The translations under genes were made by a program, and so were the position numbers. Shown one piece after another: positions 17,199 through 25,248 of a DNA stretch of 64,000 nucleotides. The notes under the pieces are model-generated. The model did no database searches. It was not told the origin of the DNA and was given only the letters and a program-made list of their open reading frames with translations. Source of the DNA: an uncultured Collinsella sp. Its GTDB lineage: Bacteria > Actinomycetota > Coriobacteriia > Coriobacteriales > Coriobacteriaceae. Positions within the stretch are counted from its first letter, which is position 1. Each line of letters begins with the position of its first letter. Location of the stretch: NCBI GenBank assembly GCA_959026725.1, contig CAUFMG010000012.1:1-64000 (forward strand), read 5' to 3'.

Positions 17199-18137
17199 GT
17201 GAGGGCTGTGTCCAATAAATCCAAGGACGCTGACCCCAAGCAACCAAATTCCTCGTTCATTCAGTTCGACGATGCAAAGCAACAGGGCGCCGCTTCGGCG
17301 GCGTCCGCCCCTCGACGGAAGGCGCTTACTGGCGTCCTGACCGCCGCGTGCGTTGCGCTAATTGTCATATCGCTGGGCTTCGTCCATCCTTCCGAGAGCG
17401 GCGCCTGGTCCATTGACTGGATCGTTCAGACCGTGACGGGGGAGAGCGTCGTCGCGAAGGACGCCAAGGGGTCTGACTCGACCGTCGCTTCGGGTAAAGC
17501 TGGCTCCAAGGATTCCAAATCTTCGGATGGTGCGAACGACGAGTCTAAGGGTTCGGATAAATCTGACTCTAAGAAGGAGTCCGAGTCTTCGGACAAGGAA
17601 TCAAACAAGGGCTCGGATAGCAAAAAGTCCGAAGACAAGGATGGCAAGAAGTCTGGAGAGAAGAACAGCAATAAAAAGACCGACGGCAATCAGTCGACTT
17701 CTCAGAACTCGACTTCTTCTGGCGGGGCCGGCTCTACGCCTGGCGCCTCCTCCTCATCCAGCGGGGCATCTTCTGCCCCCGATAACGGCAACGCCTCTAC
17801 TGGCGACCAGGGCAGCTCGCAGCAGCCTAGCTACGTTACGGTGACGGTTTCGGTCACATCGAGCTCTGTGGGCAATCCTGTGTCCTCTGGTGGCACCTTT
17901 ACCTTTAACGAAGGCGCTACCGTCTACGATGCCCTGTGCGCGCTGGGCCTTTCTGTCAACGCGCATGGCTCGTCGTACGGTACGTATGTCTCCGCGATTG
18001 GTGGTTTGGCCGAGAAACAGTACGGCGGCACGAGCGGCTGGATGTACTCCGTCAACGGCACAACGCCCATGACGGCCTGCAGTAACTACGTTCTCTCCAA
18101 TGGCGACAACGTTGTTTGGTATTACGTAACGGGCTAG
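17199..18137 (+). CDS. Membrane-anchored DUF4430 protein (312 aa)
   Basis: The reading frame begins directly after the stop of the large DUF4430 protein. GTG codons at 17199 and 17208 are both possible starts; neither has a decisive ribosome binding site. A membrane helix (LTGVLTAACVALIVISLGF) lies near residues 44-62, followed by about 120 residues rich in Lys, Ser, Asp and Glu that form a wall-spanning stalk, then a Ser/Gly linker and one DUF4430-type domain at about 210-312 (TVTVSVTSSS, ATVYDALCALG, GGTSGWMYSVNG). It belongs to the riboswitch operon, so both proteins should be produced when cobalamin is scarce. It is probably a single-domain partner of the four-domain protein. Confidence 0.86.
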   Translation: MRAVSNKSKDADPKQPNSSFIQFDDAKQQGAASAASAPRRKALTGVLTAACVALIVISLGFVHPSESGAWSIDWIVQTVTGESVVAKDAKGSDSTVASGKAGSKDSKSSDGANDESKGSDKSDSKKESESSDKESNKGSDSKKSEDKDGKKSGEKNSNKKTDGNQSTSQNSTSSGGAGSTPGASSSSSGASSAPDNGNASTGDQGSSQQPSYVTVTVSVTSSSVGNPVSSGGTFTFNEGATVYDALCALGLSVNAHGSSYGTYVSAIGGLAEKQYGGTSGWMYSVNGTTPMTACSNYVLSNGDNVVWYYVTG

Positions 18138-18160
18138 AGGCCTCGACATAGCGCGCCAGA

Positions 18161-18197
18161 CGGGCGGTTCGGACCAACATCCGGACCGCCCGTTTTT
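18161..18197 (+). terminator. Terminator of the DUF4430 operon
   Basis: CGGGCGGTTCGG at 18161-18172 pairs with CCGGACCGCCCG at 18181-18192, then TTTTT. It lies 23 bp after the second DUF4430 gene. Confidence 0.92.
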
Positions 18198-18241
18198 CAT
18201 GCGAATGGGACTGGGTCGCCGGGTCTCTCTGCAAACAAAAA

Positions 18242-18271
18242 AACCGGTTGGAACGGGAATTCCAACCGGTT
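18242..18271 (-). terminator. Terminator of the first GtrA gene
   Basis: AACCGGTTGGA at 18242-18252 pairs with TCCAACCGGTT at 18261-18271. Read on the minus strand it is followed by TTTTTGTTTG. It lies 27 bp after the GtrA stop codon and faces the DUF4430 terminator, so this is a convergent boundary. Confidence 0.88.
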
Positions 18272-18297
18272 ATACATTCAAGCAAATGGTGAATCGA

Positions 18298-18705
18298 CTA
18301 CGACCGTGCGCCCTCGAGGAAGAAGCGACGGCTGAAGTAGTTGTACCAGGTGACAAGGAACGTGGCGATGGCCTTCATGGCTTGGTAGCCGATGCTCAAA
18401 AACGTGACGCCCACAAACATATACAGGTCGTTGAGGCCCAGGCCGATCACCGACAGGATGGTGAAGATCGTGAACTCGCGCTTGCGGCTCATGCCTTCGC
18501 GGTGGTCGAACACGTACTTCATGCTGAGCCAGTAGTTGACCACGACGGACGTGATAAACGAAACCGTGGTGCTCATCAAAAAGTCGAGGTGGAACAGCTC
18601 GACGAGCGCAATGAGCATGCCCCAGTCGATGCCAAAGGAGATAAGACCCACGACAGCAAACTTGAGGAACTGCTTGGTATGAGGTTGTGCCAGCGCCTTG
18701 CGCAC
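18298..18705 (-). CDS. GtrA-family membrane protein
   Basis: This 135-residue protein shows four hydrophobic helices and the GtrA signatures FLKFAVVGLISFGIDWGMLIAL near the start and VVNYWLSMKYVFDHREG in the middle. GtrA proteins are thought to flip or present lipid-linked sugars for wall or envelope glycosylation. The start is a GTG at 18705. It resembles the GtrA gene about 220 bp upstream, so the two are paralogues. No glycosyltransferase is next to either of them. Confidence 0.9.
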   Translation of the reverse strand: MRKALAQPHTKQFLKFAVVGLISFGIDWGMLIALVELFHLDFLMSTTVSFITSVVVNYWLSMKYVFDHREGMSRKREFTIFTILSVIGLGLNDLYMFVGVTFLSIGYQAMKAIATFLVTWYNYFSRRFFLEGARS

Positions 18706-18924
18706 GTAATCACATCCAATGCGTTGATGAATCGAGCAGAGGATACTTTAGAGCTTTTACAAGGGAAACGTAAGGTCTTTGCCAAGAACTATATGAACTC
18801 GCCAAATTTTCAAGAGCTAATCCGCAAACGTTGAAAATTTGCCCGTAAACGAGCGGCACCCACGGACGATACTGCGCTGAGTGCACGTCGTCCGTGGGCG
18901 CCGTAATGCTGCAGGGGTTTCGAG

Positions 18925-19320
18925 CTACTTGGTCTCGTCGCCCTCCAGGAAGATTTTTCGGGTCACAAAGTTGTAGACCATGACAAGCGCGGTGGCGCAG
19001 ATCTTGGCGATATTGGCCTCGAGTCCCAGGCCGGCGTTGAGCGCCAGCACGATGCCGTCGTTGAGCACCAAACCGATCACGGACAGCACGACAAAGATGA
19101 TGAACTCGCGGCGGCGGCTCATGCCTTCCTTGTGCGCAAACACGTACTTCATGCTTGCGAGGTAGTTAAAGATGAGTGAGATGATAAAGCCGCTGGTGTT
19201 GGCGATTAGGATGTTGAGGCCCAGACCGTAGTGGAGCAGATTCATAATGCCAAAGTCGATAACCGTGGCAATGACACCGACGACGCCAAATTTCATGATC
19301 TGCGCAAGGAGCTTTTGCAT
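18925..19320 (-). CDS. GtrA-family membrane protein, paralogue
   Basis: Starting at the ATG at 19320 gives 131 residues, the usual GtrA size. An upstream in-frame start at 19383 would add a non-conserved tail that nearly abuts the fbp gene. Four membrane helices and the motif IFNYLASMKYVFAHKEGMSRRREF closely parallel the neighbouring GtrA protein (YVFDHREGMSRKREF). An inverted repeat at 18851-18898 (CCCACGGACGA with TCGTCCGTGGG) lies past the stop but has no clear T-run. Its role is presumably in envelope glycan assembly; partners are not visible. Confidence 0.88.
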   Translation of the reverse strand: MQKLLAQIMKFGVVGVIATVIDFGIMNLLHYGLGLNILIANTSGFIISLIFNYLASMKYVFAHKEGMSRRREFIIFVVLSVIGLVLNDGIVLALNAGLGLEANIAKICATALVMVYNFVTRKIFLEGDETK

Positions 19321-19398
19321 GGTACCTGCCTTAGGGTGGCGCGGGGACGCCGTGGGGATGACAAACTCAGCAAGTTTAGCCAATCCCCGCGGGTGGGG

Positions 19399-21315
19399 CT
19401 AGACGCGCTCTTCGATAGCACCGTTTCTATATGCATCGAGCAGCTGGCGCAGATCCTGGATCTGGCTGCGAATCTTGGCGCCAGTATCGGTGTCGCTCAC
19501 CATGCGGCGACGGTCTGCTTGGTCAAAACGGTTGGTCTCGCTTTCGATGTCCACGTTGCGCGTGAGTGCCTCGGCAACCGTCGTAAAGGCCCGGTGCGAC
19601 TTGAGGCGGCAGCCGCGCGAGCTCGAGATGAGCGTATAGCCGGCGATGCCCGTCTTGGGATGGTAAGCGCGGCAGAAGCCGCCATCGATGACCAGCAGCT
19701 TGCCCTCGGCGCGGATGGGCTGCTCGCCCTTGGTAGTTTTAACGGGCGTGTGGCCGTTGATGATGTGGCCGGTCGGCGAGCATGCCATGGGCGCGACGCC
19801 AAACTCGCGCATGATGTCATCGCAGACCGAGGGCGACTTGGTAAGCGTAAAGTACGGATCCATTGGCTCGACCCAGGTGCTCTTATCGGCGATATAGGCG
19901 CGCTCAAAGGTACGCACCAGGCGTCCGCTGGCGGGTGAGTTAAAGCCAATCCACAGGTACCACATCCAGTCGAGAGCGTCGCGGTCGCCCACGCGCCAGG
20001 CGCGGCGGGCGATGTGGTCGCAAAAATCGAGATAATCGCGGCCAGCGTGCCAGGTGCCCAGACAGTTCATGCTGCTAAAGGTGCCGTCTTCGTTGAGCGG
20101 AACGCAGCCGTGGAAGAGCAGGTTGCCGTTGGCGACCTTGTACATCGAGCCGTGGGAATAGAGGAAATCGATATGGCGATGCAGGTGATCGGCGGTGACA
20201 AACTCGGACACGAGCTTGTCGATGATGTGCTGCTCCTGGGGCGTGAGCGTATAGGGGTCCGCCGGGTCGACGGTGGGGAAGTCGTTGGTCGTGAGCGGCC
20301 ACACGCTGCCGTCGGCGAGCGTGACCGTGCCGGTGTCGTGTTCGATCTTGTCGAGTAACAGGCGGTTGGTCATATCGAACTCGGGGTGGCGCTGGATAAT
20401 CTGGCCCTCGAGCTTAAAGAGCAGCACGTTGATGGCCTTGATCAGCGGGGTGATGGACTCACCGGCGGTATAGGTGGCATCGGCAAAGGCGACAAGCTCA
20501 CGCAGCGAGATGCCGTAGTCGTTCTCTAGAATTTCGTAGTTGTCGTAGCGTAGGTTGTTGCGCAATACCGTGGCGATGCAGGCGGGCTCACCGGCCGCAG
20601 CGCCCATCCACAGCAGGTCGTGGTTGCCCCACTGGATGTCGAGCGAATGGTAGGTGAGCAGGCGGTCCATAATCTTGGCCGCGCCGCCGCCGCGGTCGAA
20701 GATATCGCCCACCAGGTGCAGGTGGTCGACGGCCAGGCGCTTGATGAGCGAAGCGAGCGACTCGATAAAGTCGTCGGCGCTGGCGGTCTCCAGGATGGAC
20801 TCCACGATGCGTTCGTGATAGCGCACGCGATAGTTGTTCTCGTCCGGGTGCGTGTGCAACAACTCGTCGATGATATAGGCGTAGTCGCGCGGGATGGCCT
20901 TACGCACCTTGGAGCGCGTGTAGCGGCTCGAAAGCGAGCGTGCGACCATGATGAGCTGGTCAAGCATCGTCTTGTACCAAGTTGGCGAGTCCTCGCGCTG
21001 GCTGCGGACCAGCTCAATCTTCTCGCGCGGGTAGTAAATGAGCGTGCACAGCTCGCCCTTTTCGTCAAAGGAGAGCGTGTCGCCAAAAATCTCGTCGACA
21101 TGCTCGCGCACGACGCCCGAGCAGTTGTTGAGGATGTGCATAAAGGCTTCGTACTCGCCGTGCACGTCGCTCATAAAATGCTCGGTGCCCTTGGGTAGGT
21201 TGAGGATGGCCGAGAGGTTGATAATCTCGGTAAATGCGGATTGTTCGGTGGGGAACTGTCTCGACAGCAGGCGCAGATACTTGAAGTCTTGCGGGTTGCG
21301 ATCGAATGCGACCAT
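19399..21315 (-). CDS. fbp: Fructose-1,6-bisphosphatase, class III
   Basis: The class III (Firmicutes-type) enzyme converts fructose 1,6-bisphosphate to fructose 6-phosphate for gluconeogenesis. The metallophosphatase motifs are all present: FMSDVHGEYEAF, GDIFDRGGG, WGNHD and, much later, INGHTPVK. The ATG at 21315 (MVAFDRNPQDF) follows GGAAGGTG and gives 638 residues, normal for the class; the upstream extension at 21360 runs through a candidate operator and is not used. It is transcribed alone. A 10 bp inverted repeat 29 bp upstream of the ATG suggests repressor control. Confidence 0.96.
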   Translation of the reverse strand: MVAFDRNPQDFKYLRLLSRQFPTEQSAFTEIINLSAILNLPKGTEHFMSDVHGEYEAFMHILNNCSGVVREHVDEIFGDTLSFDEKGELCTLIYYPREKIELVRSQREDSPTWYKTMLDQLIMVARSLSSRYTRSKVRKAIPRDYAYIIDELLHTHPDENNYRVRYHERIVESILETASADDFIESLASLIKRLAVDHLHLVGDIFDRGGGAAKIMDRLLTYHSLDIQWGNHDLLWMGAAAGEPACIATVLRNNLRYDNYEILENDYGISLRELVAFADATYTAGESITPLIKAINVLLFKLEGQIIQRHPEFDMTNRLLLDKIEHDTGTVTLADGSVWPLTTNDFPTVDPADPYTLTPQEQHIIDKLVSEFVTADHLHRHIDFLYSHGSMYKVANGNLLFHGCVPLNEDGTFSSMNCLGTWHAGRDYLDFCDHIARRAWRVGDRDALDWMWYLWIGFNSPASGRLVRTFERAYIADKSTWVEPMDPYFTLTKSPSVCDDIMREFGVAPMACSPTGHIINGHTPVKTTKGEQPIRAEGKLLVIDGGFCRAYHPKTGIAGYTLISSSRGCRLKSHRAFTTVAEALTRNVDIESETNRFDQADRRRMVSDTDTGAKIRSQIQDLRQLLDAYRNGAIEERV

Positions 21316-21343
21316 GAAACACCTTCCGATGGGGCTGGTAAAA

Positions 21344-21371
21344 CTGATAAACGGCGTCAAACGTTTATCAG
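21344..21371 (-). promoter_or_regulatory. Candidate operator upstream of fbp
   Basis: CTGATAAACG at 21344-21353 and CGTTTATCAG at 21362-21371 form a perfect 10 bp inverted repeat with an 8 bp spacer, starting 29 bp before the fbp ATG. The size suits a dimeric helix-turn-helix regulator. No regulator gene is adjacent, so the protein is unknown. The rest of the 320 bp gap up to 21635 shows only a weak GATAAT box at 21602-21607 for the DegV gene. Confidence 0.5.
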
Positions 21372-21635
21372 TATGCGCCGCTTTTGTTTCGATTTTGCGC
21401 CAGCGGCTGAATTGTCGGCTGAACGGTTTGGTAAATCGATTTAGTTGAGGTAGATATGGCGGTTGAGTGGAGACGACAGAGGGTGTTTTCTCAGATATTT
21501 ATGCGTGGGGTCGGTGGAGACGATGGTGGTAAAGATGTTCGCTATTTTTGGTTCGATTTGGTAAATAGTGGACATATGTACCGTATGTAGGCTCACTGTG
21601 CGATAATTTGCGCAGCAATACGTAAGGAGCCTCAT

Positions 21636-22526
21636 ATGAGTGATTTTGTCCTGACCTGTGAATCTGCCGCCGACCGAACTCGGGAGTTCTTTGACTCGCG
21701 CAATATTCCTGTCGCGTATTTTCATTACGAGATCGACGATGTTGTCTATACGGACGATCTGTATCAGTCGATTACGCCGGACAAGTTTTTTGCCCAGATT
21801 GCCGCGGGCGCCATGCCCAAGACGTCTCAGGTGAGCGTGGGTGAGTACGAGGAGTTTTGGGAGCCGTTTGTTGCCGAGGGTGAAGACGTGCTGCACCTGA
21901 CGTTGTCGTCGGGTATTTCGGGCACGTATGGTTCGGCTTGCGTTGCGGCACAGATGCTCGCGGATCGCTATCCCCAGGGCGGCAAGGTGCGTGTCATCGA
22001 TTCACTGGGGGCGTCTTCGGGCTTTGGCCTATTGCTGGAATATGCCGCCGACGTTCGCGATAGCGGCGCTTCGCTCGATGAGACGGCCGCTTGGATTGAG
22101 GAGCATAAACTCAACCTGCACCACTGGTTCTTCTCGACCGATCTGTCGAGCTACCTGCGTGGCGGTCGCATTTCGGCCGCGAGCGCGATCATCGGCACGG
22201 CGCTTAAGATTTGCCCACTCATGACGGTAGATTGCGAAGGTGGGCTGTCGCCACGTGAGAAGATCCGCACCAAGAAGCGCGCGATTTCCGAGATGGCTAA
22301 GACCATGATGGCACACGTGCAGGACGGTGCGGATTATTCGGGTAAGTGCGTCTTGTCCCATTCGGCGTGCCGCGAGGATGCCGAGGCCGTTGCGGCGCTG
22401 ATTGAGGAACAGATTCCGCAGCTCAAAGGCAAGATTGAGATCAATGACATCGGTACTCTGATTGGCTCGCATACCGGACCTGGTACGGTGGCGCTCTTCT
22501 TTATGGGCGACAAGCGCGTGGATTAA
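21636..22526 (+). CDS. DegV-family fatty-acid-binding protein
   Basis: The 296-residue product has the DegV layout. An N-terminal Rossmann-like domain opens with VLTCESAADRT and includes TSQVSVGEYEEF. The LTLSSGISGTYGSA stretch is the conserved S-S-G-I-S-G-T-Y lipid-binding signature. The C-terminal domain ends with GSHTGPGTVALFFMGD, the conserved H-x-G-P-G motif. DegV (FakB) proteins bind a fatty acid and present it to the FakA kinase; no fakA is nearby. AAGGAG precedes the ATG. A second, divergent DegV gene lies at 41498-42358. Confidence 0.94.
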   Translation: MSDFVLTCESAADRTREFFDSRNIPVAYFHYEIDDVVYTDDLYQSITPDKFFAQIAAGAMPKTSQVSVGEYEEFWEPFVAEGEDVLHLTLSSGISGTYGSACVAAQMLADRYPQGGKVRVIDSLGASSGFGLLLEYAADVRDSGASLDETAAWIEEHKLNLHHWFFSTDLSSYLRGGRISAASAIIGTALKICPLMTVDCEGGLSPREKIRTKKRAISEMAKTMMAHVQDGADYSGKCVLSHSACREDAEAVAALIEEQIPQLKGKIEINDIGTLIGSHTGPGTVALFFMGDKRVD

Positions 22527-22567
22527 TTTGCCCCATCACGTCGCTGCATGATTGCTCAAACGATAAC

Positions 22568-22595
22568 GGCCCGCCTCACGTTTGTGGGGCGGGCC
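22568..22595. terminator. Convergent hairpin between the DegV and TIM-barrel-like genes
   Basis: GGCCCGCC at 22568-22575 pairs with GGCGGGCC at 22588-22595. Both flanks are only modestly T-rich, so it may serve both converging genes weakly. Confidence 0.45.
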
Positions 22596-22607
22596 TTGCT
22601 GTTGCGG

Positions 22608-23699
22608 CTAGCGTTTCTTTCCGCGGAAGAAAAAGCCGTGCAGTGACGGCTTGAGGCCGCGGTTGGCGCGATGCTCCTCGACGCGCTCGTGGATCGAAGC
22701 GACGCGCTCGATGACTTCGTCGGGAATCGGCACATCGGGATTCATGTTCTCGACTTGGCTGACCTCGGCGGCGGCGACCTGGTCGATAATGGGCACGTCG
22801 TCGCGCGAGATGACAGGTGTGGCGTCTTCCTTCATCTTGCGATAACGCTGCATCATGTCGGTCTGTAGCTGCTGGGCCGAAGGCGGTGTCCAGATGATGG
22901 CGTTGGCGCCGGCGGCGATGGTCTCGCGAATGCTCTCGGGCGTCTTGCCGCCCGGCGCGATAAGCGGCAGGTTGGGATAGTGCTCGCGCAGCTCGCGTAG
23001 GACCTGGGGCGTGTTCTTGCCGGCGGCGATGTTGAGAATCTTGGCTCCAGCGCGCACCTTGGCGTGGGCATCGTCGTCGCAGCGAACGACCGTGGCGATG
23101 ACGGGGATGTCGGCGATGTTGGTGATGTGCTCGACCATCTCGGCAGTAGCGGGGGAGTTGACCACGCAGCCCGCCGCGCCCTGCATCTCGGAGACGGCTG
23201 CCATCTGCACGGAGCGCTTACCGGTCGTAGTTCCGCCACCCACGCCTACAAAGACCGGGCACTCGGCGACGGTCAGCAGCGCTTGCGTAATGGCGGGCTG
23301 CGGCGTGAAAGGGTAGACCGCAAAGACGGCGTCGGCGTTGGAGTTGCGGATAACCGCGACATCGGTGGTGTAAATGAGCGACTTGATGCGTCGGCCAAAG
23401 AGCGTGAAGCCGCTGGCCTCCTCGATCTCGTCGGGCATGCGAAGGGCAGCCTTGCGCAGGCGTCCGTCGATGGGCAGGGGCTCCATAGGGAGCAGGCCGT
23501 TGGGCGTGACGGCTACTTGGGGCTCGGTGAACTCGTCTGCAAGCTCGACCTCGGAAAAATCGACCGAGGCGACGATGTCCTCGTGCACCTCGGCGGGCAC
23601 ATCGATGGGAGCTTGGTCGTTTGCCGCCGCAGGCGTGTCGAAGGAGCTGGTGCCGACGAAGGCGTCGACGCGCTCATTTAGATCGTTGAGGGTATCCAT
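22608..23699 (-). CDS. TIM-barrel-like protein of unknown function (363 aa)
   Basis: I do not recognise a named family. Residues 1-80 are acidic and low-complexity. The core, about 95-300, alternates hydrophobic strands and helices in barrel style: VAVIRNSNADAVFAVYPF, PVFVGVGGGTTTGKRS, IPVIATVVRCDDDAH, AKILNIAAGKN and LIAPGGKTPESIRETIAAGANAIIWTPPS. The last stretch resembles the phosphate-binding end of aldolase or phosphoribosyl-type barrels. The basic C-terminus ends HGFFFRGKKR. There is no signal peptide. It might be a ligand-binding or metabolic enzyme, but no catalytic residue can be assigned. It is monocistronic. Confidence 0.75.
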   Translation of the reverse strand: MDTLNDLNERVDAFVGTSSFDTPAAANDQAPIDVPAEVHEDIVASVDFSEVELADEFTEPQVAVTPNGLLPMEPLPIDGRLRKAALRMPDEIEEASGFTLFGRRIKSLIYTTDVAVIRNSNADAVFAVYPFTPQPAITQALLTVAECPVFVGVGGGTTTGKRSVQMAAVSEMQGAAGCVVNSPATAEMVEHITNIADIPVIATVVRCDDDAHAKVRAGAKILNIAAGKNTPQVLRELREHYPNLPLIAPGGKTPESIRETIAAGANAIIWTPPSAQQLQTDMMQRYRKMKEDATPVISRDDVPIIDQVAAAEVSQVENMNPDVPIPDEVIERVASIHERVEEHRANRGLKPSLHGFFFRGKKR

Positions 23700-23890
23700 G
23701 GAGGCTCGATTCTATGTGATGATGGCCGGCGCGATGCAGCCGGAATTGCGAATGCTAAATCGTTTGACAAGTTGATTTTTCCCCGCCGCGCCATCCGTTA
23801 GACCGAAGGGCCGGCGAACGTGAAGGAGCTGTGGTGGCGGGTATCGAGGTGCTATCTTGAAAGCCCCGTTTAAAAGAGAGGTGACGCGGT

Positions 23891-24061
23891 ATGGAATTGA
23901 CAGCAATGTTTGGCTCGATCGGCCTGTGTGTGGCCGCAATCGTTGCCGCCGCGGTCATCTACTTTGTGGTCACGGCCATTAAGGGCAAAAGGGCCGAACG
24001 CAAGGAGCGCGCGATGCTTAAACAACATCGCGACCAGCAGGGCAAACGCGCACAGAGATAG
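23891..24061 (+). CDS. Small single-span membrane protein (56 aa)
   Basis: A short frame starts at ATG 23891 after GAGAGGTG and ends at TAG 24059-24061. Residues about 6-31 form one hydrophobic helix (GLCVAAIVAAAVIYFVVTAI), followed by a strongly basic tail (KGKRAERKERAMLKQHRDQQ). The topology would put the tail in the cytoplasm. The codon use matches the neighbourhood and the ribosome binding site is well placed, so it is probably a real small protein. Function is unknown; it has no operon partner. Confidence 0.62.
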   Translation: MELTAMFGSIGLCVAAIVAAAVIYFVVTAIKGKRAERKERAMLKQHRDQQGKRAQR

Positions 24062-24085
24062 CTTGTTGAGTTTTGGATCCGTGCG

Positions 24086-25189
24086 CTAGCTGCGTTTTCG
24101 GATCAGGGCAATGTAGAAGCCCTCAAAGTCGCGGCTAGGCGGAATGGTGAGCGTGCCGGCCAGGCCGTTGGCGATGGCCGATACCTGACCCGCGGCAATG
24201 GCTTCGGTCAGAGCGTTGGACTCGATATGCGGCTCCTCACCAGCTTCCTGGGTGCGTCGTGCTTCACTTTCGCTTGGCGTGCCGTCGAGGGGGATGAGCT
24301 CGCAGTCCATATGCTTGTCGAGGGCCTCTTGCAGGGCGTCCTCGTTTTCCTGCGGCAAGATCGAACAGGTCGAATAGACGAGCGTGCCGCCCGGTTTGAG
24401 GGCACCCATGGCGCGGTCCAGAAGTGCTCGCTGCGAGCGGGCGCACTTGCTCAGCAACTGCTCGGTGAGGCCGCGCAGGCTTTTCTCGTTGCCACTGATG
24501 ACGGTGCCCGTGCCGGTGCAGGGAGCGTCGAGCAGGATGCGGTCAAAGCGGAAGAACTCGTCGAGCTCGCGTGCGTCGATGCGCATGACGGGCACGTTTT
24601 TGGCACCTTGGCGGTGGAGGTTGGACTCAAGCTTTTCGGCGCGGGGAATGCTCATCTCGCAGGCCGTGAGGTGTGCCTGGCCCTGGGTGAGGGCGGCGAT
24701 CTGCGTCGTCTTGCCGCCAGGGGCTGCGCACATGTCCAGGATGTCCTCGCCTGCCTGGGCGCCCAGGACCAACGGCGGCATCATGGACGACAGGCTCTGC
24801 AGATAGATCTTGCCGTCGCGGTAGATGTCGAGATCCCACAGATCGGAAACCTGGGCCTCGGGCAGGATAAAGGCGTCCGGGTACCAGGTAACGGTTTGGT
24901 GCGCGATGCCGGCGGCATCGAGCGCCGCAGCGATGTCCTCGGCGGTTGCCTTGAGCGTGTTGGCGCGCAGTGTGACCGGGCGTGTGACCGCGGCGCCGAA
25001 GCCCTCGATCATGAGCTCGGCATCGGCGGGCGCATAGGCGCCGGCGACCGTATCGACCATAAAGCACGGCAGGTCGGCGGCGGAGTGTTGGGCGGCAAGC
25101 TGGTCGGAAAGCTCGGTGGAGGCAAACTGCCTAAGCTTGAGCTCGGGCTTAACCTGCTTTTTCTGCTTACGACGACGCGGCTTGGACAT
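24086..25189 (-). CDS. RsmB/NOP-family RNA cytosine-C5 methyltransferase
   Basis: The SAM-binding and catalytic motifs of m5C RNA methyltransferases are clear: DMCAAPGGKTTQIAAL (motif I), LLDAPCTGTGTV with the motif IV Cys, and STCSILPQENEDAL with the catalytic motif VI Cys. At 367 residues it lacks the long C-terminal PUA-type extension of RsmF, and its N-terminus is Lys/Arg-rich (KPRRRKQKKQVKPELKLRQ). The target is a cytosine in rRNA or tRNA; which one cannot be told from sequence. The gene lies 59 bp after the methionyl-tRNA synthetase on the same strand and may be co-transcribed with it. Confidence 0.92.
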   Translation of the reverse strand: MSKPRRRKQKKQVKPELKLRQFASTELSDQLAAQHSAADLPCFMVDTVAGAYAPADAELMIEGFGAAVTRPVTLRANTLKATAEDIAAALDAAGIAHQTVTWYPDAFILPEAQVSDLWDLDIYRDGKIYLQSLSSMMPPLVLGAQAGEDILDMCAAPGGKTTQIAALTQGQAHLTACEMSIPRAEKLESNLHRQGAKNVPVMRIDARELDEFFRFDRILLDAPCTGTGTVISGNEKSLRGLTEQLLSKCARSQRALLDRAMGALKPGGTLVYSTCSILPQENEDALQEALDKHMDCELIPLDGTPSESEARRTQEAGEEPHIESNALTEAIAAGQVSAIANGLAGTLTIPPSRDFEGFYIALIRKRS

Positions 25190-25248
25190 CCGTCTTTCCT
25201 TCCCGTTCCAAATTGACTACTTTCCGGGCACGCCGCTGCTGGCGTGCT

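Noticed and set aside
13077..17282. Very long minus-strand open frames opposite the DUF4430 gene
   Set aside because: They are antisense shadows produced by GC-rich codon bias; the plus strand has recognisable domains and ribosome binding sites.
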